A stretch of DNA of 41,469 nt from the NCBI GenBank assembly GCA_022712235.1, contig JALAGW010000269.1, positions 1-41,469 on the forward strand. Reading direction: 5' to 3'. A program made the position numbers and the translations under genes. The stretch comes from Brevundimonas sp. (GTDB lineage: Bacteria > Pseudomonadota > Alphaproteobacteria > Caulobacterales > Caulobacteraceae). This document shows, one piece after another, positions 1 to 7,872 of the stretch. Each line of letters begins with the position of its first letter. Position 1 is the first letter of the stretch. The notes beneath the pieces are model-generated. The model saw only the letters and a program-made list of their open reading frames with translations. It was not told the origin of the DNA and made no database searches.

Positions 1-97
1 CGCCGACTCCGAGACCCACGAACAGGAGGACGTTGAGCGCCAGCACGACGAGAAGCGTGCGACGTTGAAGCATCTCCTGTTCCTGGGATCCGCCCAT
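1..97 (-). CDS. Probable cation diffusion facilitator, N-terminal fragment (partial)
   Basis: The minus strand opens a reading frame at ATG 97, overlapping the TGA stop of the czcA-type gene (TGATG). A second ATG lies at 73, with an AGGA about 7 bases upstream. The visible residues from the second ATG run MLQRRTLLVVLALNVLLFVG and then LGVG before the window ends. A short basic start followed at once by a hydrophobic helix is what the first membrane segment of cation transporters of the CDF/CzcD type looks like. Such genes commonly follow czcCBA. Only about 32 codons are visible, so the family call rests on that short start and on context. The translational overlap shows it belongs to the metal-efflux operon. 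Confidence 0.5.
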   Translation of the reverse strand, partial: MGGSQEQEMLQRRTLLVVLALNVLLFVGLGVG

Positions 98-3000
98 CAG
101 TCCTCGATCCCTTCTGCCTTGCGATGACGGACCGCCTTGGCGGCGAAGGTCGGCAGGACCAGCAGCGTCAGGGCCGTGGCCGTCAGAAGGCCGCCGATGA
201 CCACGGTGGCCAAGGGTTTCTGGACGTCAGCGCCGGCTCCCGAAGCGATCGCCATGGGAATGAAGCCGACGATGGCCACCAGGGCTGTGGTCAGGACCGC
301 GCGCAGGCGGCTGAAGGCGCCGAAGAGGGCGGCGTCGTGCGGGTTCTGTCCCGTCTGAAGCCGCTCTCGAATGGCCTGCATCAGCACCAGACCGTTCAGG
401 GTCGCGACGCCCGACACGGCGATAAAGCCGACCGCCGCCGAGACCGAGAAGGGCATGCCCCTGAGCAGGAGGGCGAGCGCCCCGCCGACCAGCGCCAGAG
501 GCACGCAGGCGAACACCAGCCCTGCCTCCGCGAAGGATCCCAAGGCCATAAACAGCAGGATGCCGATCAGGACGAAGACCACAGGGATGACCAGGCCCAG
601 CCGCTGTTCGGCCCGCTTCAGGTTCTCGAACTGCCCGCCCCATTTGAGCGAATAGCCGGTCGGAAGCTTGACCTGGGCGCCGACCCTGTCCTGGGCGTCC
701 CCGACGAAGCCGCCCAGATCGCGGCCGCGCACATTGGCCTGGACCACCATGCGGCGGCTGCCGTCGTTGCGACTGATCTGGTTCTGACCCTCGGCCACCT
801 GGATGCGGGCGACCGAGGACAGGGGCACCGTCAGGCCGGTCGAGGTCGTGACCGGCAGGGCGGCGAGGGCGGCGGGATCGTTCCGCTGGGCGTCGTCCAG
901 ACGGACCACGACGTCGAAACGGCGGTCGCCCTCGAAGATCTGCCCCGCCTCGGCGCCGCCGACAGCGGCCGAGACCGCTTCCGACACGTCCGCAGCCGCC
1001 AGGCCGTAGTTGGCCGCCGCGGAGCGGGCGACGCGGACCGTCAGGGTCTGCAGACCTGCCGCCTGCTCCACGCGAACGTCCGCCGCGCCCGGTGTGGCGC
1101 GCAGCGCGTTGGCCACTTGGTCGGCCGTCGCCTGGAGCTGGGCGAAGTCGTCGCCATAGACCATGACGGCCAGATCGGTGCGGACCCCCGAGATCAGCTC
1201 GTTGAAGCGCAGCTCGATCGGCTGGCTGAACTCGAAGCTGTTGCCCAGCTGGGTCGAGGCGGCCTTTTCGATGCGGGCGATCAACTCCTCCTTCGGCAGT
1301 TTCGGATCAGGCCATTCCTTGCGGTTCTTCAGCACGATGACGGCGTCGGAGATGTTCGCCGGCATGGGGTCGACCGCCGCCTCCGCGGTCCCCGTTCGGG
1401 AGAACATGGTCTTGACCTCGGGTTGGGCCTTGATGACACGCTCCAGCGCCATCTGCATGGCTAGGGATTGCTCCAGCGAGGCCGAGGGCACGCGCAGGGC
1501 CTGCATGGCGATGTCGCCTTCGTCCAGGGTCGGGATGAACTCCCGGCCGAGCGTGGTGAAGGCGACGCCGCCGATCACGAGGGCGCCGACTGCGGCGGCG
1601 AGGACCACCTTGGGGCGATCGACGGCCGCACGGATGGCCGGTTCGATCCAGCGGCGCGCGTGGCGCAGCAGGAAGGTTTCATGCTCCAGGGCTTCTCCCT
1701 TGTCATCGACATGGACGGTCTTGGGTTCGCGCACGAGCAGGGCCGTCATGGCCGGGACGAAGGTGAAGGAGAAGATGAAGGCACCGACCAGGGCCAGCAT
1801 GACCGTGGCGCCCATCGGGATGAAGGTCTTGCCCTCGACCCCTTCCAGCATCAGCAGGGGGGTGAAGACCAGCAGGATGATCAGCTGGCCGAAGGCGGCG
1901 GGCTTGACCATCTGGCGCGCGGCGCTGGCGGCGACGCCCAGACGTTCGTGGCGGGTCAGGGCGCGGCCCACATCCGCTCGGCGCTGGCTGAGCATGAGCA
2001 GGGTGTTCTCGACCACCACCACGGCGCCGTCGACCAGCAGGCCGAAATCGAGGGCGCCGAGGCTCATCAGGTTTCCGCTGATGCCGAAACGGTTCATGCC
2101 GATGACCGCGAAGAGGAAGCTGATCGGGATCATCAGGGCCGTGATGGTCGCCGCGCGGATGTTCCCCAGCAGCAGGAACAGCACGACGATGACCAGCAGC
2201 GCCCCTTCGGTCAGGTTCTTGGCCACCGTCTTGATGGTGGAGTTGACCAGGGCGCTGCGGTTCAGCACGGGTTCGGCCACGATGTCGGGCGGCAGGCTGG
2301 CGCCCACCTCCTGGAGGCGGTCCGCAGCCGACTGGGCCACGGTGCGGCTGTTTTCGCCCGCCAGCATCAGGGCCGTGCCGATGACCGCCTCATGGCCGTC
2401 GCGGCTGGCCCCGCCCAGACGCGGCGCCTGGCCGATCTCGACCACGGCCACGTCGGCGACGCGGACGACCAGGCCGTTGCGGTTGACCACGGGGGCCTGG
2501 GCCAGATCTTCGATGGTCTGGGCCAGGGCGTCGGTGCGGACGGTCAAGGCTTCGCCCGCCCGTTGCACATAGCCGGCCCCCGCCTGGTTGTTGGCACGGT
2601 CCAGGGCCTGGATCAGGTCGTTGAGGCCCAGGCCGTAGCCGGCCAGGCGCGCGGGGTCAGGACGGACAGCGTATTCCTTCACATACCCGCCGTTGACGTC
2701 CACGCCCGCCAGGCCCTTGGCCGTGCGCATGCGCGGCGCGATGATCCAGTCCTGCACGGTGCGAAGATAGGTCGCCCTCGCCTGGGGGGTCGCCAGCCGC
2801 TCGCCGTCGGGCGTCAGATAGGCCCCGTCGGGCTGCCAGCCGGGCTGGCCGACCCGCGCCTTTTTGGCGTCGAAAGGCTTGAAGTCGACCGTCCACATCA
2901 GGACCTCGCCCAAACCCGTAGTGATCGGGGCCAGACCGGGTTCGACGCCCTCGGGCAGGTTTTCGCGGGCTTGGGCCATCCGTTCGGCCACCTGCTGGCG

Positions 3001-3318
3001 GGCGAAATAGATGTCGGTCTGGTCGGTGAAGATGACCGTCACCTGGCTGAAACCGTTGCGGGTCAGGGAGCGGGTTGATTGCAGGCCGGGAATGCCGGCC
3101 ATGGCCGTTTCCAGCGGATAGGTGACCTGGCGCTCCATCTGTTCGGGGGCCAGGGCCGGGGCCACGGTGTTGATCTGCACCTGGCGGTTGGTGATGTCGG
3201 GCACGGCGTCAATCGGCAGCTTAGTCAGCTGGAACAGGCCCCAGGCCGCGACCAGCGTCGTGGCGAGGACGATGAACCAGCGGAAGCGGACGGACGCCTC
3301 GATAATGGCTTTGAACAT
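97..3318 (-). CDS. czcA: Heavy-metal efflux RND pump, CzcA/CusA family
   Basis: Inner-membrane proton/metal antiporter subunit of a tripartite efflux system that moves divalent (Co/Zn/Cd) or monovalent (Cu/Ag) cations out through an outer-membrane channel. At 1073 aa it has full family length. The N-terminus (MFKAIIEASVRFRWFI) is a typical first RND helix. The proton-relay helix reads LDFGLLVDGAVVVVEN, keeping the Asp, Asp and Glu of HME-RND pumps. The second half starts with the conserved EFIPTLDEGDIAMQ. The ATG at 3318 has a GGGGGAG ribosome site 5 bases upstream. It follows the adaptor gene by 11 bases and overlaps the next gene. The D/D/E helix suggests the divalent (Czc-like) branch, but the cation cannot be fixed from sequence alone. 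Confidence 0.93.
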   Translation of the reverse strand: MFKAIIEASVRFRWFIVLATTLVAAWGLFQLTKLPIDAVPDITNRQVQINTVAPALAPEQMERQVTYPLETAMAGIPGLQSTRSLTRNGFSQVTVIFTDQTDIYFARQQVAERMAQARENLPEGVEPGLAPITTGLGEVLMWTVDFKPFDAKKARVGQPGWQPDGAYLTPDGERLATPQARATYLRTVQDWIIAPRMRTAKGLAGVDVNGGYVKEYAVRPDPARLAGYGLGLNDLIQALDRANNQAGAGYVQRAGEALTVRTDALAQTIEDLAQAPVVNRNGLVVRVADVAVVEIGQAPRLGGASRDGHEAVIGTALMLAGENSRTVAQSAADRLQEVGASLPPDIVAEPVLNRSALVNSTIKTVAKNLTEGALLVIVVLFLLLGNIRAATITALMIPISFLFAVIGMNRFGISGNLMSLGALDFGLLVDGAVVVVENTLLMLSQRRADVGRALTRHERLGVAASAARQMVKPAAFGQLIILLVFTPLLMLEGVEGKTFIPMGATVMLALVGAFIFSFTFVPAMTALLVREPKTVHVDDKGEALEHETFLLRHARRWIEPAIRAAVDRPKVVLAAAVGALVIGGVAFTTLGREFIPTLDEGDIAMQALRVPSASLEQSLAMQMALERVIKAQPEVKTMFSRTGTAEAAVDPMPANISDAVIVLKNRKEWPDPKLPKEELIARIEKAASTQLGNSFEFSQPIELRFNELISGVRTDLAVMVYGDDFAQLQATADQVANALRATPGAADVRVEQAAGLQTLTVRVARSAAANYGLAAADVSEAVSAAVGGAEAGQIFEGDRRFDVVVRLDDAQRNDPAALAALPVTTSTGLTVPLSSVARIQVAEGQNQISRNDGSRRMVVQANVRGRDLGGFVGDAQDRVGAQVKLPTGYSLKWGGQFENLKRAEQRLGLVIPVVFVLIGILLFMALGSFAEAGLVFACVPLALVGGALALLLRGMPFSVSAAVGFIAVSGVATLNGLVLMQAIRERLQTGQNPHDAALFGAFSRLRAVLTTALVAIVGFIPMAIASGAGADVQKPLATVVIGGLLTATALTLLVLPTFAAKAVRHRKAEGIED

Positions 3319-3329
3319 TGTCGCTCCCC

Positions 3330-4532
3330 CTAGTGGCCGTGCTCGGCTTCGCCCTTGGCCAGTTCGGCCTTGAGCAGGAAGGCGTTGGTCGAGGCGACGC
3401 GTTCGGCTCCGGTCAGGCCGCGCAGGATCTCGGTGGAGCCCCCGGCCTGACGGCCCGCGAGGACGGGCTGTGCGCGGAAGCCGTGATCATTCTGGACGAA
3501 GACCACGGTGGCGCCGTCGACTGTCTGCACCGCTTCGGACGGCACGGTCAGGGCGCCGCCGGCAGGATTTCCGGTGACCACGGCGCCGGTGACGGGCGAA
3601 CCCGCCGGCGGCAGGCCGCCGCCGTCCGGACGGGCGCGGATCACGGTCGCGCCGCTGTCCTGCAAGCCGGCGTCGGCCGCGACCCCGACCACCAGGGCGT
3701 CGAACTCGCCCTGTGGGCCGGTGACGCGCATGTGTGAGCCGACACGGACCTGGGCCGCCAGTTGCGGCGGGGCGTTGAAGACGAGTTCGACGCGGGCCGG
3801 ATTGGTCACCTCGGCGACCACACCGCCCTGGGCCACGAAGCCGCCCGGGCCCACCTGGACGTTGGTGACGACGCCCGAGATGGGGCTGACCACGCTCATC
3901 CGGCCCGAGGCGTTGGGCGAGCCGGCGGCCGTCGCCCGCGCCCGCGCGGCGCGGGCCATGGCCTCGGCGCTGGCGGCCTGGGCCTGGGAGGCCTCGACCT
4001 CCTGACGGGCGACAACGCCCTGGTCGGCCAGGTTGCGGTTGCGCTGGAAGGCCTGGCGGGCCGCCGTCGCCGCCGCCGAGGCGGCGTCGATATCGGCGCG
4101 CAGGGCGGCGCCTTCGCCGCTGACGAGGCTGGCCAGGGGCTGGCCCGCGCGGACCGCCTGACCGGGCGCCACCAGCACCCGCTCGACGGTGCCGCCGACC
4201 ACGGCGCCGACCGCGGCGCGCGCGTCCGTCATGGCCTCGACCCGGCCGGACAGGCGCGTCTCGCCGCCGCCGCCGCGGGACACCGCCACGACGGAGATGC
4301 CGGCCGCCTTGAGCTGTTCGGCGCTGAGCTCGACCACGCCTTCCGGGGTCTCGCCTTCGTTGGCGTGGCCCGCTTCGCCCTCGGCCTGGTCCGCGGCCTT
4401 CGGCGGAGCGGCTTTTTCCGCCTGCGTCGCCGTCGGCTTCTGCAGGGTCATATAGAGCCCGCCGCCGCCCAGAAGGACCAGGGCGGCGACGCCGCCGATC
4501 AACAGGGTCTTGTTGGATGTCTTGAGGCGCAT
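3330..4532 (-). CDS. czcB: RND efflux periplasmic adaptor, CzcB-like
   Basis: Membrane-fusion protein of 400 aa that links the RND pump to the outer-membrane channel. Residues about 11-27 form the single N-terminal membrane anchor (LLIGGVAALVLLGGGGLYM). Next come a charged, partly acidic linker, the first lipoyl half (VGAVVGGTVERVLVAPGQAVRAGQPL), an Ala/Arg-rich alpha-hairpin and the second lipoyl half with a beta-barrel. The C-terminus ends GEAEHGH, and a short GEAGHANEGE stretch follows the anchor. Such His/acidic patches are common in metal adaptors. The ATG at 4532 overlaps the TGA of the czcC reading frame (TGATG), so translation is probably coupled to that gene. This matters because that upstream gene is frameshifted. 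Confidence 0.9.
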   Translation of the reverse strand: MRLKTSNKTLLIGGVAALVLLGGGGLYMTLQKPTATQAEKAAPPKAADQAEGEAGHANEGETPEGVVELSAEQLKAAGISVVAVSRGGGGETRLSGRVEAMTDARAAVGAVVGGTVERVLVAPGQAVRAGQPLASLVSGEGAALRADIDAASAAATAARQAFQRNRNLADQGVVARQEVEASQAQAASAEAMARAARARATAAGSPNASGRMSVVSPISGVVTNVQVGPGGFVAQGGVVAEVTNPARVELVFNAPPQLAAQVRVGSHMRVTGPQGEFDALVVGVAADAGLQDSGATVIRARPDGGGLPPAGSPVTGAVVTGNPAGGALTVPSEAVQTVDGATVVFVQNDHGFRAQPVLAGRQAGGSTEILRGLTGAERVASTNAFLLKAELAKGEAEHGH

Positions 4533-5784
4533 CAGGAGTTTCCTTGGAACGGGGCGCGGCCTTCCAGGCGCGCCAAATCGATTTCGGCGCGGACGCGCGA
4601 GAGGCGAGCGTCGACGGCGGCGGAGCGGGCGTTGATCAGGGCGGTGCGGCTGACGCGCAATTCGAGCTGGGAGATGCGTCCGGCGTCTGCGCCGAGCCGC
4701 GACAGGCGGTAGGCTTCTTCGGCCGCCTTCACCCCTGCGTCGGCCGCCGAGACACGGCTCCCGGAAGAGGCGAGGCGGGCCGTCGCGGCCGACCGGTCTG
4801 CATTGGCGTCCTGCCGCGCCTGGAGGACGCGGGCCTCGGCGGCGCGGAACTCGGCTCGGGCCGCATCAATATTGCCGCGGTTCCTGTTAAACAGGGGCAG
4901 GGGTAGGCTGAGGCCGACGGTCAAGGCGGTCTCGTCCTCCAGGCCGTACCGGGTCACGCCGACGCTGGCGGTGACGTCTGGTCGGCCGTTGATGCGCTCG
5001 ACCTCGATGCGGCGCTCGGCGGCCGTGGCCTCCGATTCCGCCACCCGAACCGTCGGGGCGCTGTCGACCGGAGTCGGTTGGACGCTGACTGCGGCGTCGA
5101 GCAGGCTGGCCTCGATCGAGGTGGCCGGAGCGGGCAGCATGGCGACAGCAGTCAGTCGGGCGAGGGCGGCCTGGCGTTCGGCCTGGGCTTCGTCCAGGCG
5201 GGCCCGGGCGGCGGCGGCTTCGCTCTCGGCCTGGACCCCGCGCAGGAGAGGCTCGCGTCCTTCCTCGACAAGGGCCAGGGCGGCGCGCGCGTCCGCCAGG
5301 GCCAGGGAAAGACCTTCCTCGGCCAGTTGGGTCCGGCGCTGGGCCGCTTCGGCCTCGGCGTGGTCAGGGCCAGTCGGCCGCCGGCGTCAATGAGGGTCAG
5401 GTCGCGACGAAGAGCCGCTGATCCTGCTTCGGCCCGGGCGACGTTCACTCGCGCCGGCCTGCGCCCCCACAGTTCGAGATCCTGGCTGAAGGAGAGGCTG
5501 AGATCAGCCGCGCCGAAACCAGAGTAGGGACCAGAGCCGCCGACATTCTCGGCGGTGAGGGAAAGATTGGGATTGGGCCGAACGCGGGCCTGTCGAACAC
5601 GGGCCTCGGCGGCGTCGACCAGGGCGACCGCTTCGGATGCGGCCGGCGTCTGATCCAGGCGGGCAAGGAGTTCGGCATAGGCGGGCGCAGGCTCGGCCCA
5701 GGCCGGCCCGGCCGCAAGGGCGGCGAGCACGACCAGCGAGCAGCCGGCCGCGAGGCGCGGCCGACGACGAATTGTCGGAGACAT
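4532..5784 (-). pseudogene. czcC: Outer-membrane efflux protein, CzcC/TolC-like, split by a single-base frameshift
   Basis: Two frames together encode one outer-membrane efflux protein of about 417 aa. The first starts at ATG 5784 with a signal peptide (LAAGCSLVVLAALAAGPAWA) and the usual N-terminal channel segment (NPNLSLTAENVGG, then SFSQDLELWGRR). Near 5363, after the residues GGRLALT, coding potential moves to another frame. That frame continues AEAEAAQRRTQLAEEGLSLA without a stop through TAVAMLPAPATSIEASL to the family-like C-terminal half ending at 4532. Restoring one base near 5363 would rejoin them. No homopolymer lies at the break. It could be a real loss-of-function mutation or an assembly/sequencing error. 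The downstream pump and adaptor are intact, and a product initiated at ATG 5140 would lack signal peptide and half the barrel. Confidence 0.85.
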
Positions 5785-5840
5785 GTTTGGACTTCCAGAA
5801 TTGATTCAGAAGGAGGGCGCGCGAAGGCGCAGTCTTCTGA

Positions 5841-6182
5841 TCAGGCTCTGGGAGGGCGCTTGAGGCCGTTGGGGGCGAAGGACACGGTCGTGTCGTCGCC
5901 GGGGATCAAGCGCGGGGCAGGCGCATGCGGCGCCGTCACGTCGACTTCAGGGATGGCGTGACGCTCGCTGGCCGTATGGTGGCAATGGCCGTGTGCGCAG
6001 GCCCCAGGTTCGGTGCCCTGGCCGTCATGCGTATCGCCGGGATGAGCATCGAGCACCTGCTCGAGAGCGGGGATCTCGGGGGCGCAGGCTGCGGCATCGG
6101 TCGCCGGAATCACGGCGAAGACGGCGATGACCAAGGTCAGCGCCGCAAAAATTCTCGCCAATCTGATTATCGACCGAGACAT
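5841..6182 (-). CDS. Small secreted His/Cys-rich protein, first gene of the metal-efflux operon
   Basis: From ATG 6182 the product is about 113 aa. It begins MSRSIIRLARIFAALTLVIA, a clear signal peptide likely cleaved after TDAAA, so it should be periplasmic. The mature part contains GACAHGHCHHTASERH, a dense cluster of two Cys and several His that looks fit for metal binding, and an acidic/His stretch (DAHPGDTHDGQ) just before it. The frame is open to another ATG at 6218, but that would put 12 residues before the signal peptide. No strong ribosome site precedes either start, and a TTATAAC box lies just upstream of 6218. It sits about 55 bases ahead of the czcC-like gene, so a periplasmic metal-binding or sensing role is inferred. 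I do not recognise a named family. Confidence 0.65.
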   Translation of the reverse strand: MSRSIIRLARIFAALTLVIAVFAVIPATDAAACAPEIPALEQVLDAHPGDTHDGQGTEPGACAHGHCHHTASERHAIPEVDVTAPHAPAPRLIPGDDTTVSFAPNGLKRPPRA

Positions 6183-6470
6183 CAGGGCGTAGCTAACGGT
6201 GTCAGGCAACCATGGCAATCTGTTATAAGGTTCGCTTTGGAGCCGACTTATCTTGTTCGATACCTACGCATGAACAACCTCGGGCTGGGCAAGGCCCCAG
6301 CACAGCCCGTTCCAGTCTTCAACCGCGCTGAAATCCAAATCCAGACGGCTTGGCTGTGCCTTAAGCCCTGGTCGAATCATCCGCAGATCATTTCTGGCAG
6401 CGGTTATTAACGATGCTAGGACGCCAATCCCTGACAGGCGAGTGCGTCGGCTACCTTATTTACGGACGTA
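6183..6470. other. Intergenic stretch at the left edge of the recombinase island
   Basis: This stretch of about 290 bases separates the metal operon from the island's last minus-strand gene. I see no convincing coding sequence. It contains the TTATAAC box near 6223-6229 that may serve the metal operon. It also has a weak hairpin (GCTGGG at 6284-6289 pairing with CCCAGC at 6296-6301) and a visible fall in GC moving right. The left end of the mobile island should lie here, but I could not find a direct repeat shared with the right side. Confidence 0.5.
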
Positions 6471-6746
6471 TCAACCTTCTCTTGTTGGTGCAGCTTTGAA
6501 CGTGATCCGAAGCCCAGCCGCTTTCCATAGAGTAACGACTGTAACGAATGGTGGACTTCGCTTGCCGGAGAGGAGTCCTATAACTCTCTGTGGCGTCAAC
6601 CCTGCTGCTTTCGCTACATCCCCCAGCAACCCAAACTCCTCTAAGTCCTCGATAAAACACAGCAGTGCGGCGCTTGGATCTTCTGAGGCAAGAGCTGCGT
6701 TCATTCGCGCGGCCATGTGAAGCTGAACGTCGTGAACCGGCGTCAT
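6471..6746 (-). CDS. Antidote-like helix-turn-helix protein (orphan addiction-module type)
   Basis: A 91-aa protein. From about residue 20 it reads as the antidote family paired with HigB/RelE-like 'killer' toxins. There is a helical lead (PSAALLCFIEDLEEFGLLGD), then VAKAAGLTPQRVIGLLSG as the helix-turn-helix, then KRSPPFVTVVTLWKAAGLRI, matching the family's usual tail. It would bind DNA and, in classic modules, neutralise a toxin. Its ATG overlaps the TAA of the 272-aa gene (TAATG), so the two are co-translated. In the classic module the toxin gene comes directly before the antidote. Here that place is taken by a larger protein that does not look like a RelE-fold toxin. Function beyond DNA binding is inference. 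Confidence 0.65.
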   Translation of the reverse strand: MTPVHDVQLHMAARMNAALASEDPSAALLCFIEDLEEFGLLGDVAKAAGLTPQRVIGLLSGKRSPPFVTVVTLWKAAGLRITFKAAPTREG

Positions 6747-7564
6747 TACAGGTTCTTATATGCTTCGGTGTCGATATCTTCATGCCACTCGCTGAAAGCT
6801 GCAAAAGGATCACCTCCGCGTGGTTGATGTGCAGGTTTCGAACCGGCGCGTCTAGGAACGCTGTTCTGCTCGGCTTTTGACGCCCCTTCAGTCTCGGATG
6901 CCGTTGAGGCCCGGCGCCCGGTCGTTGCCTTGCTTCGACCCGCCATCGTTACATCCCTAGGGGAAACGCTCCGCCGATTGGCGATCATGACGACTTTGGT
7001 AGCAAACTGCCGTGCGGCCTCGGAGATCGGCTCGTTCATGAATTTACCCGTGCTCGCGGCCTGCGAAGCCAACGCCAGAAATGCAGCATCCAACGCCTGG
7101 CTATTGCGAAACGCATCGCCCCCCAAATGGCGCATCAGCGAGTACTGGAATCCTGCAATCTCGAAATACATACCGAATATCCGTCCGCGCCCTGGATCCG
7201 TACGCAAATAGCCTAGTGGTAGTTGGGGCGGCGGCATGGGAGGACCTCCGCTAGCGAGATTACTAACTATGACGTCATGATGCTGGCCGGTGATTTGGCT
7301 GAGCGCTTCGATCCGTTCAGCTAGCTCGGGCGATGGCGTGAATTGTATGGCGGCCACATCGATCGGGATGGCCAACCATGTTGGGGATGGTGCGACTAGC
7401 TCGACTGCGGCGCGCATCGAGACTAGGTCCGCAACGTACTGGGGCAGCGAGATACCCTCATTACGCGCCATCGCAGACAATTCACCACAGGCCGAATTGG
7501 CCACCAGAACCGTCCAGGCTGGGGAGGTGTCGGCTTCAGAACCCGGAGCATCAGTGAGGACCAT
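6746..7564 (-). CDS. Unknown 272-aa cargo protein with ribbon-helix-helix-like segments and an antitoxin-like tail
   Basis: I do not recognise the family. Residues about 18-55 (ELSAMARNEGISLPQYVADL) and about 77-107 (ELAERIEALSQITGQHHDVI) both read like ribbon-helix-helix modules. The middle is a compact, mostly helical region containing MYFEIAGFQYSLMRHLGGDA. Residues about 205-250 are basic and low in complexity, so probably disordered. The last 20 residues, FAAFSEWHEDIDTEAYKNL, match the F-x-E-W...D...Y-x-x-L style of toxin-binding tails seen at the C-termini of many small antitoxins. At 272 aa it is much longer than such antitoxins. It is transcribed away from the XRE gene across a 56-base operator region and is coupled to the antidote-like gene. 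A role in regulation or in a toxin-antitoxin-like module is inference. Confidence 0.6.
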   Translation of the reverse strand: MVLTDAPGSEADTSPAWTVLVANSACGELSAMARNEGISLPQYVADLVSMRAAVELVAPSPTWLAIPIDVAAIQFTPSPELAERIEALSQITGQHHDVIVSNLASGGPPMPPPQLPLGYLRTDPGRGRIFGMYFEIAGFQYSLMRHLGGDAFRNSQALDAAFLALASQAASTGKFMNEPISEAARQFATKVVMIANRRSVSPRDVTMAGRSKATTGRRASTASETEGASKAEQNSVPRRAGSKPAHQPRGGDPFAAFSEWHEDIDTEAYKNL

Positions 7565-7620
7565 GGAATGCTACTTAACGTCTGTCGACGTAAAGTCATC
7601 ATCCATCGACGTTCCCGCTC
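7565..7620. promoter_or_regulatory. Divergent operator/promoter region with AACGTC inverted repeats
   Basis: This 56-base gap separates the XRE gene (plus) from the 272-aa gene (minus). It holds a perfect inverted repeat, ACGTC at 578-582 and GACGT at 587-591 of the 7-kb block (7578-7591), with spacer TGTC. A third half-site, GACGTT, lies at 7608-7613. Arms of this length and spacing suit an XRE-type dimer. The likely reading is that the XRE protein represses both itself and the cargo pair. Confidence 0.6.
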
Positions 7621-7872
7621 ATGTCAGAGGGGAGAGGAGAGGGGCTTCGCAATATCGTAGCGGCTAACGTGCGCCGCTTGCGTCGCGCCAAGCAGCTAAG
7701 CCAGGAAGACTTGGGCGCGGCGTCGAACCTCCACAGAACCTATGTGGGCTCTGTCGAGCGATCAGAGCGCAATTTGTCGATCGACAGCATTGGCGCTTTG
7801 GCAGACGGCTTGGGCGTCGAAGCCTGGGTTCTGTTGCAGCCCCAATCTGACGATATGGCCGACGGAAGTTGA
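7621..7872 (+). CDS. XRE-family helix-turn-helix regulator
   Basis: An 83-aa single-domain DNA-binding protein. Residues about 9-66 form a Cro/C1-type HTH. VRRLRRAKQLSQEDLGAASN contains the first helices, then LHRTYVGSVERSERNLSIDS holds the recognition helix and the typical GxxERxxRNxS segment, and IGALADGLGVEAWVLL closes the domain. It is the only plus-strand gene in the island. It faces an inverted-repeat operator immediately upstream and is divergent from the cargo pair. Its last 133 bases overlap, antisense, the 3' end of the TnpC-like gene, so strong transcription of either could interfere with the other. It most likely controls the cargo pair, its own gene, or both. No effector domain is present. 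Confidence 0.88.
   Translation: MSEGRGEGLRNIVAANVRRLRRAKQLSQEDLGAASNLHRTYVGSVERSERNLSIDSIGALADGLGVEAWVLLQPQSDDMADGS

Noticed and set aside
1468..3078. A 536-codon open frame on the plus strand opposite czcA
   Set aside because: Rich in His, Gln, Gly and Asp as antisense high-GC frames are, and opposite a full-length pump gene.
4532..5140. A separate small efflux gene starting at ATG 5140
   Set aside because: It lacks a signal peptide, and the same frame continues upstream with clear CzcC-like sequence, so it is the second half of the frameshifted gene.
6284..6301. Hairpin GCTGGG/CCCAGC as a terminator of the cargo operon
   Set aside because: Only 6 bp of stem, no U tract on either strand, and 170 bases from the stop codon.
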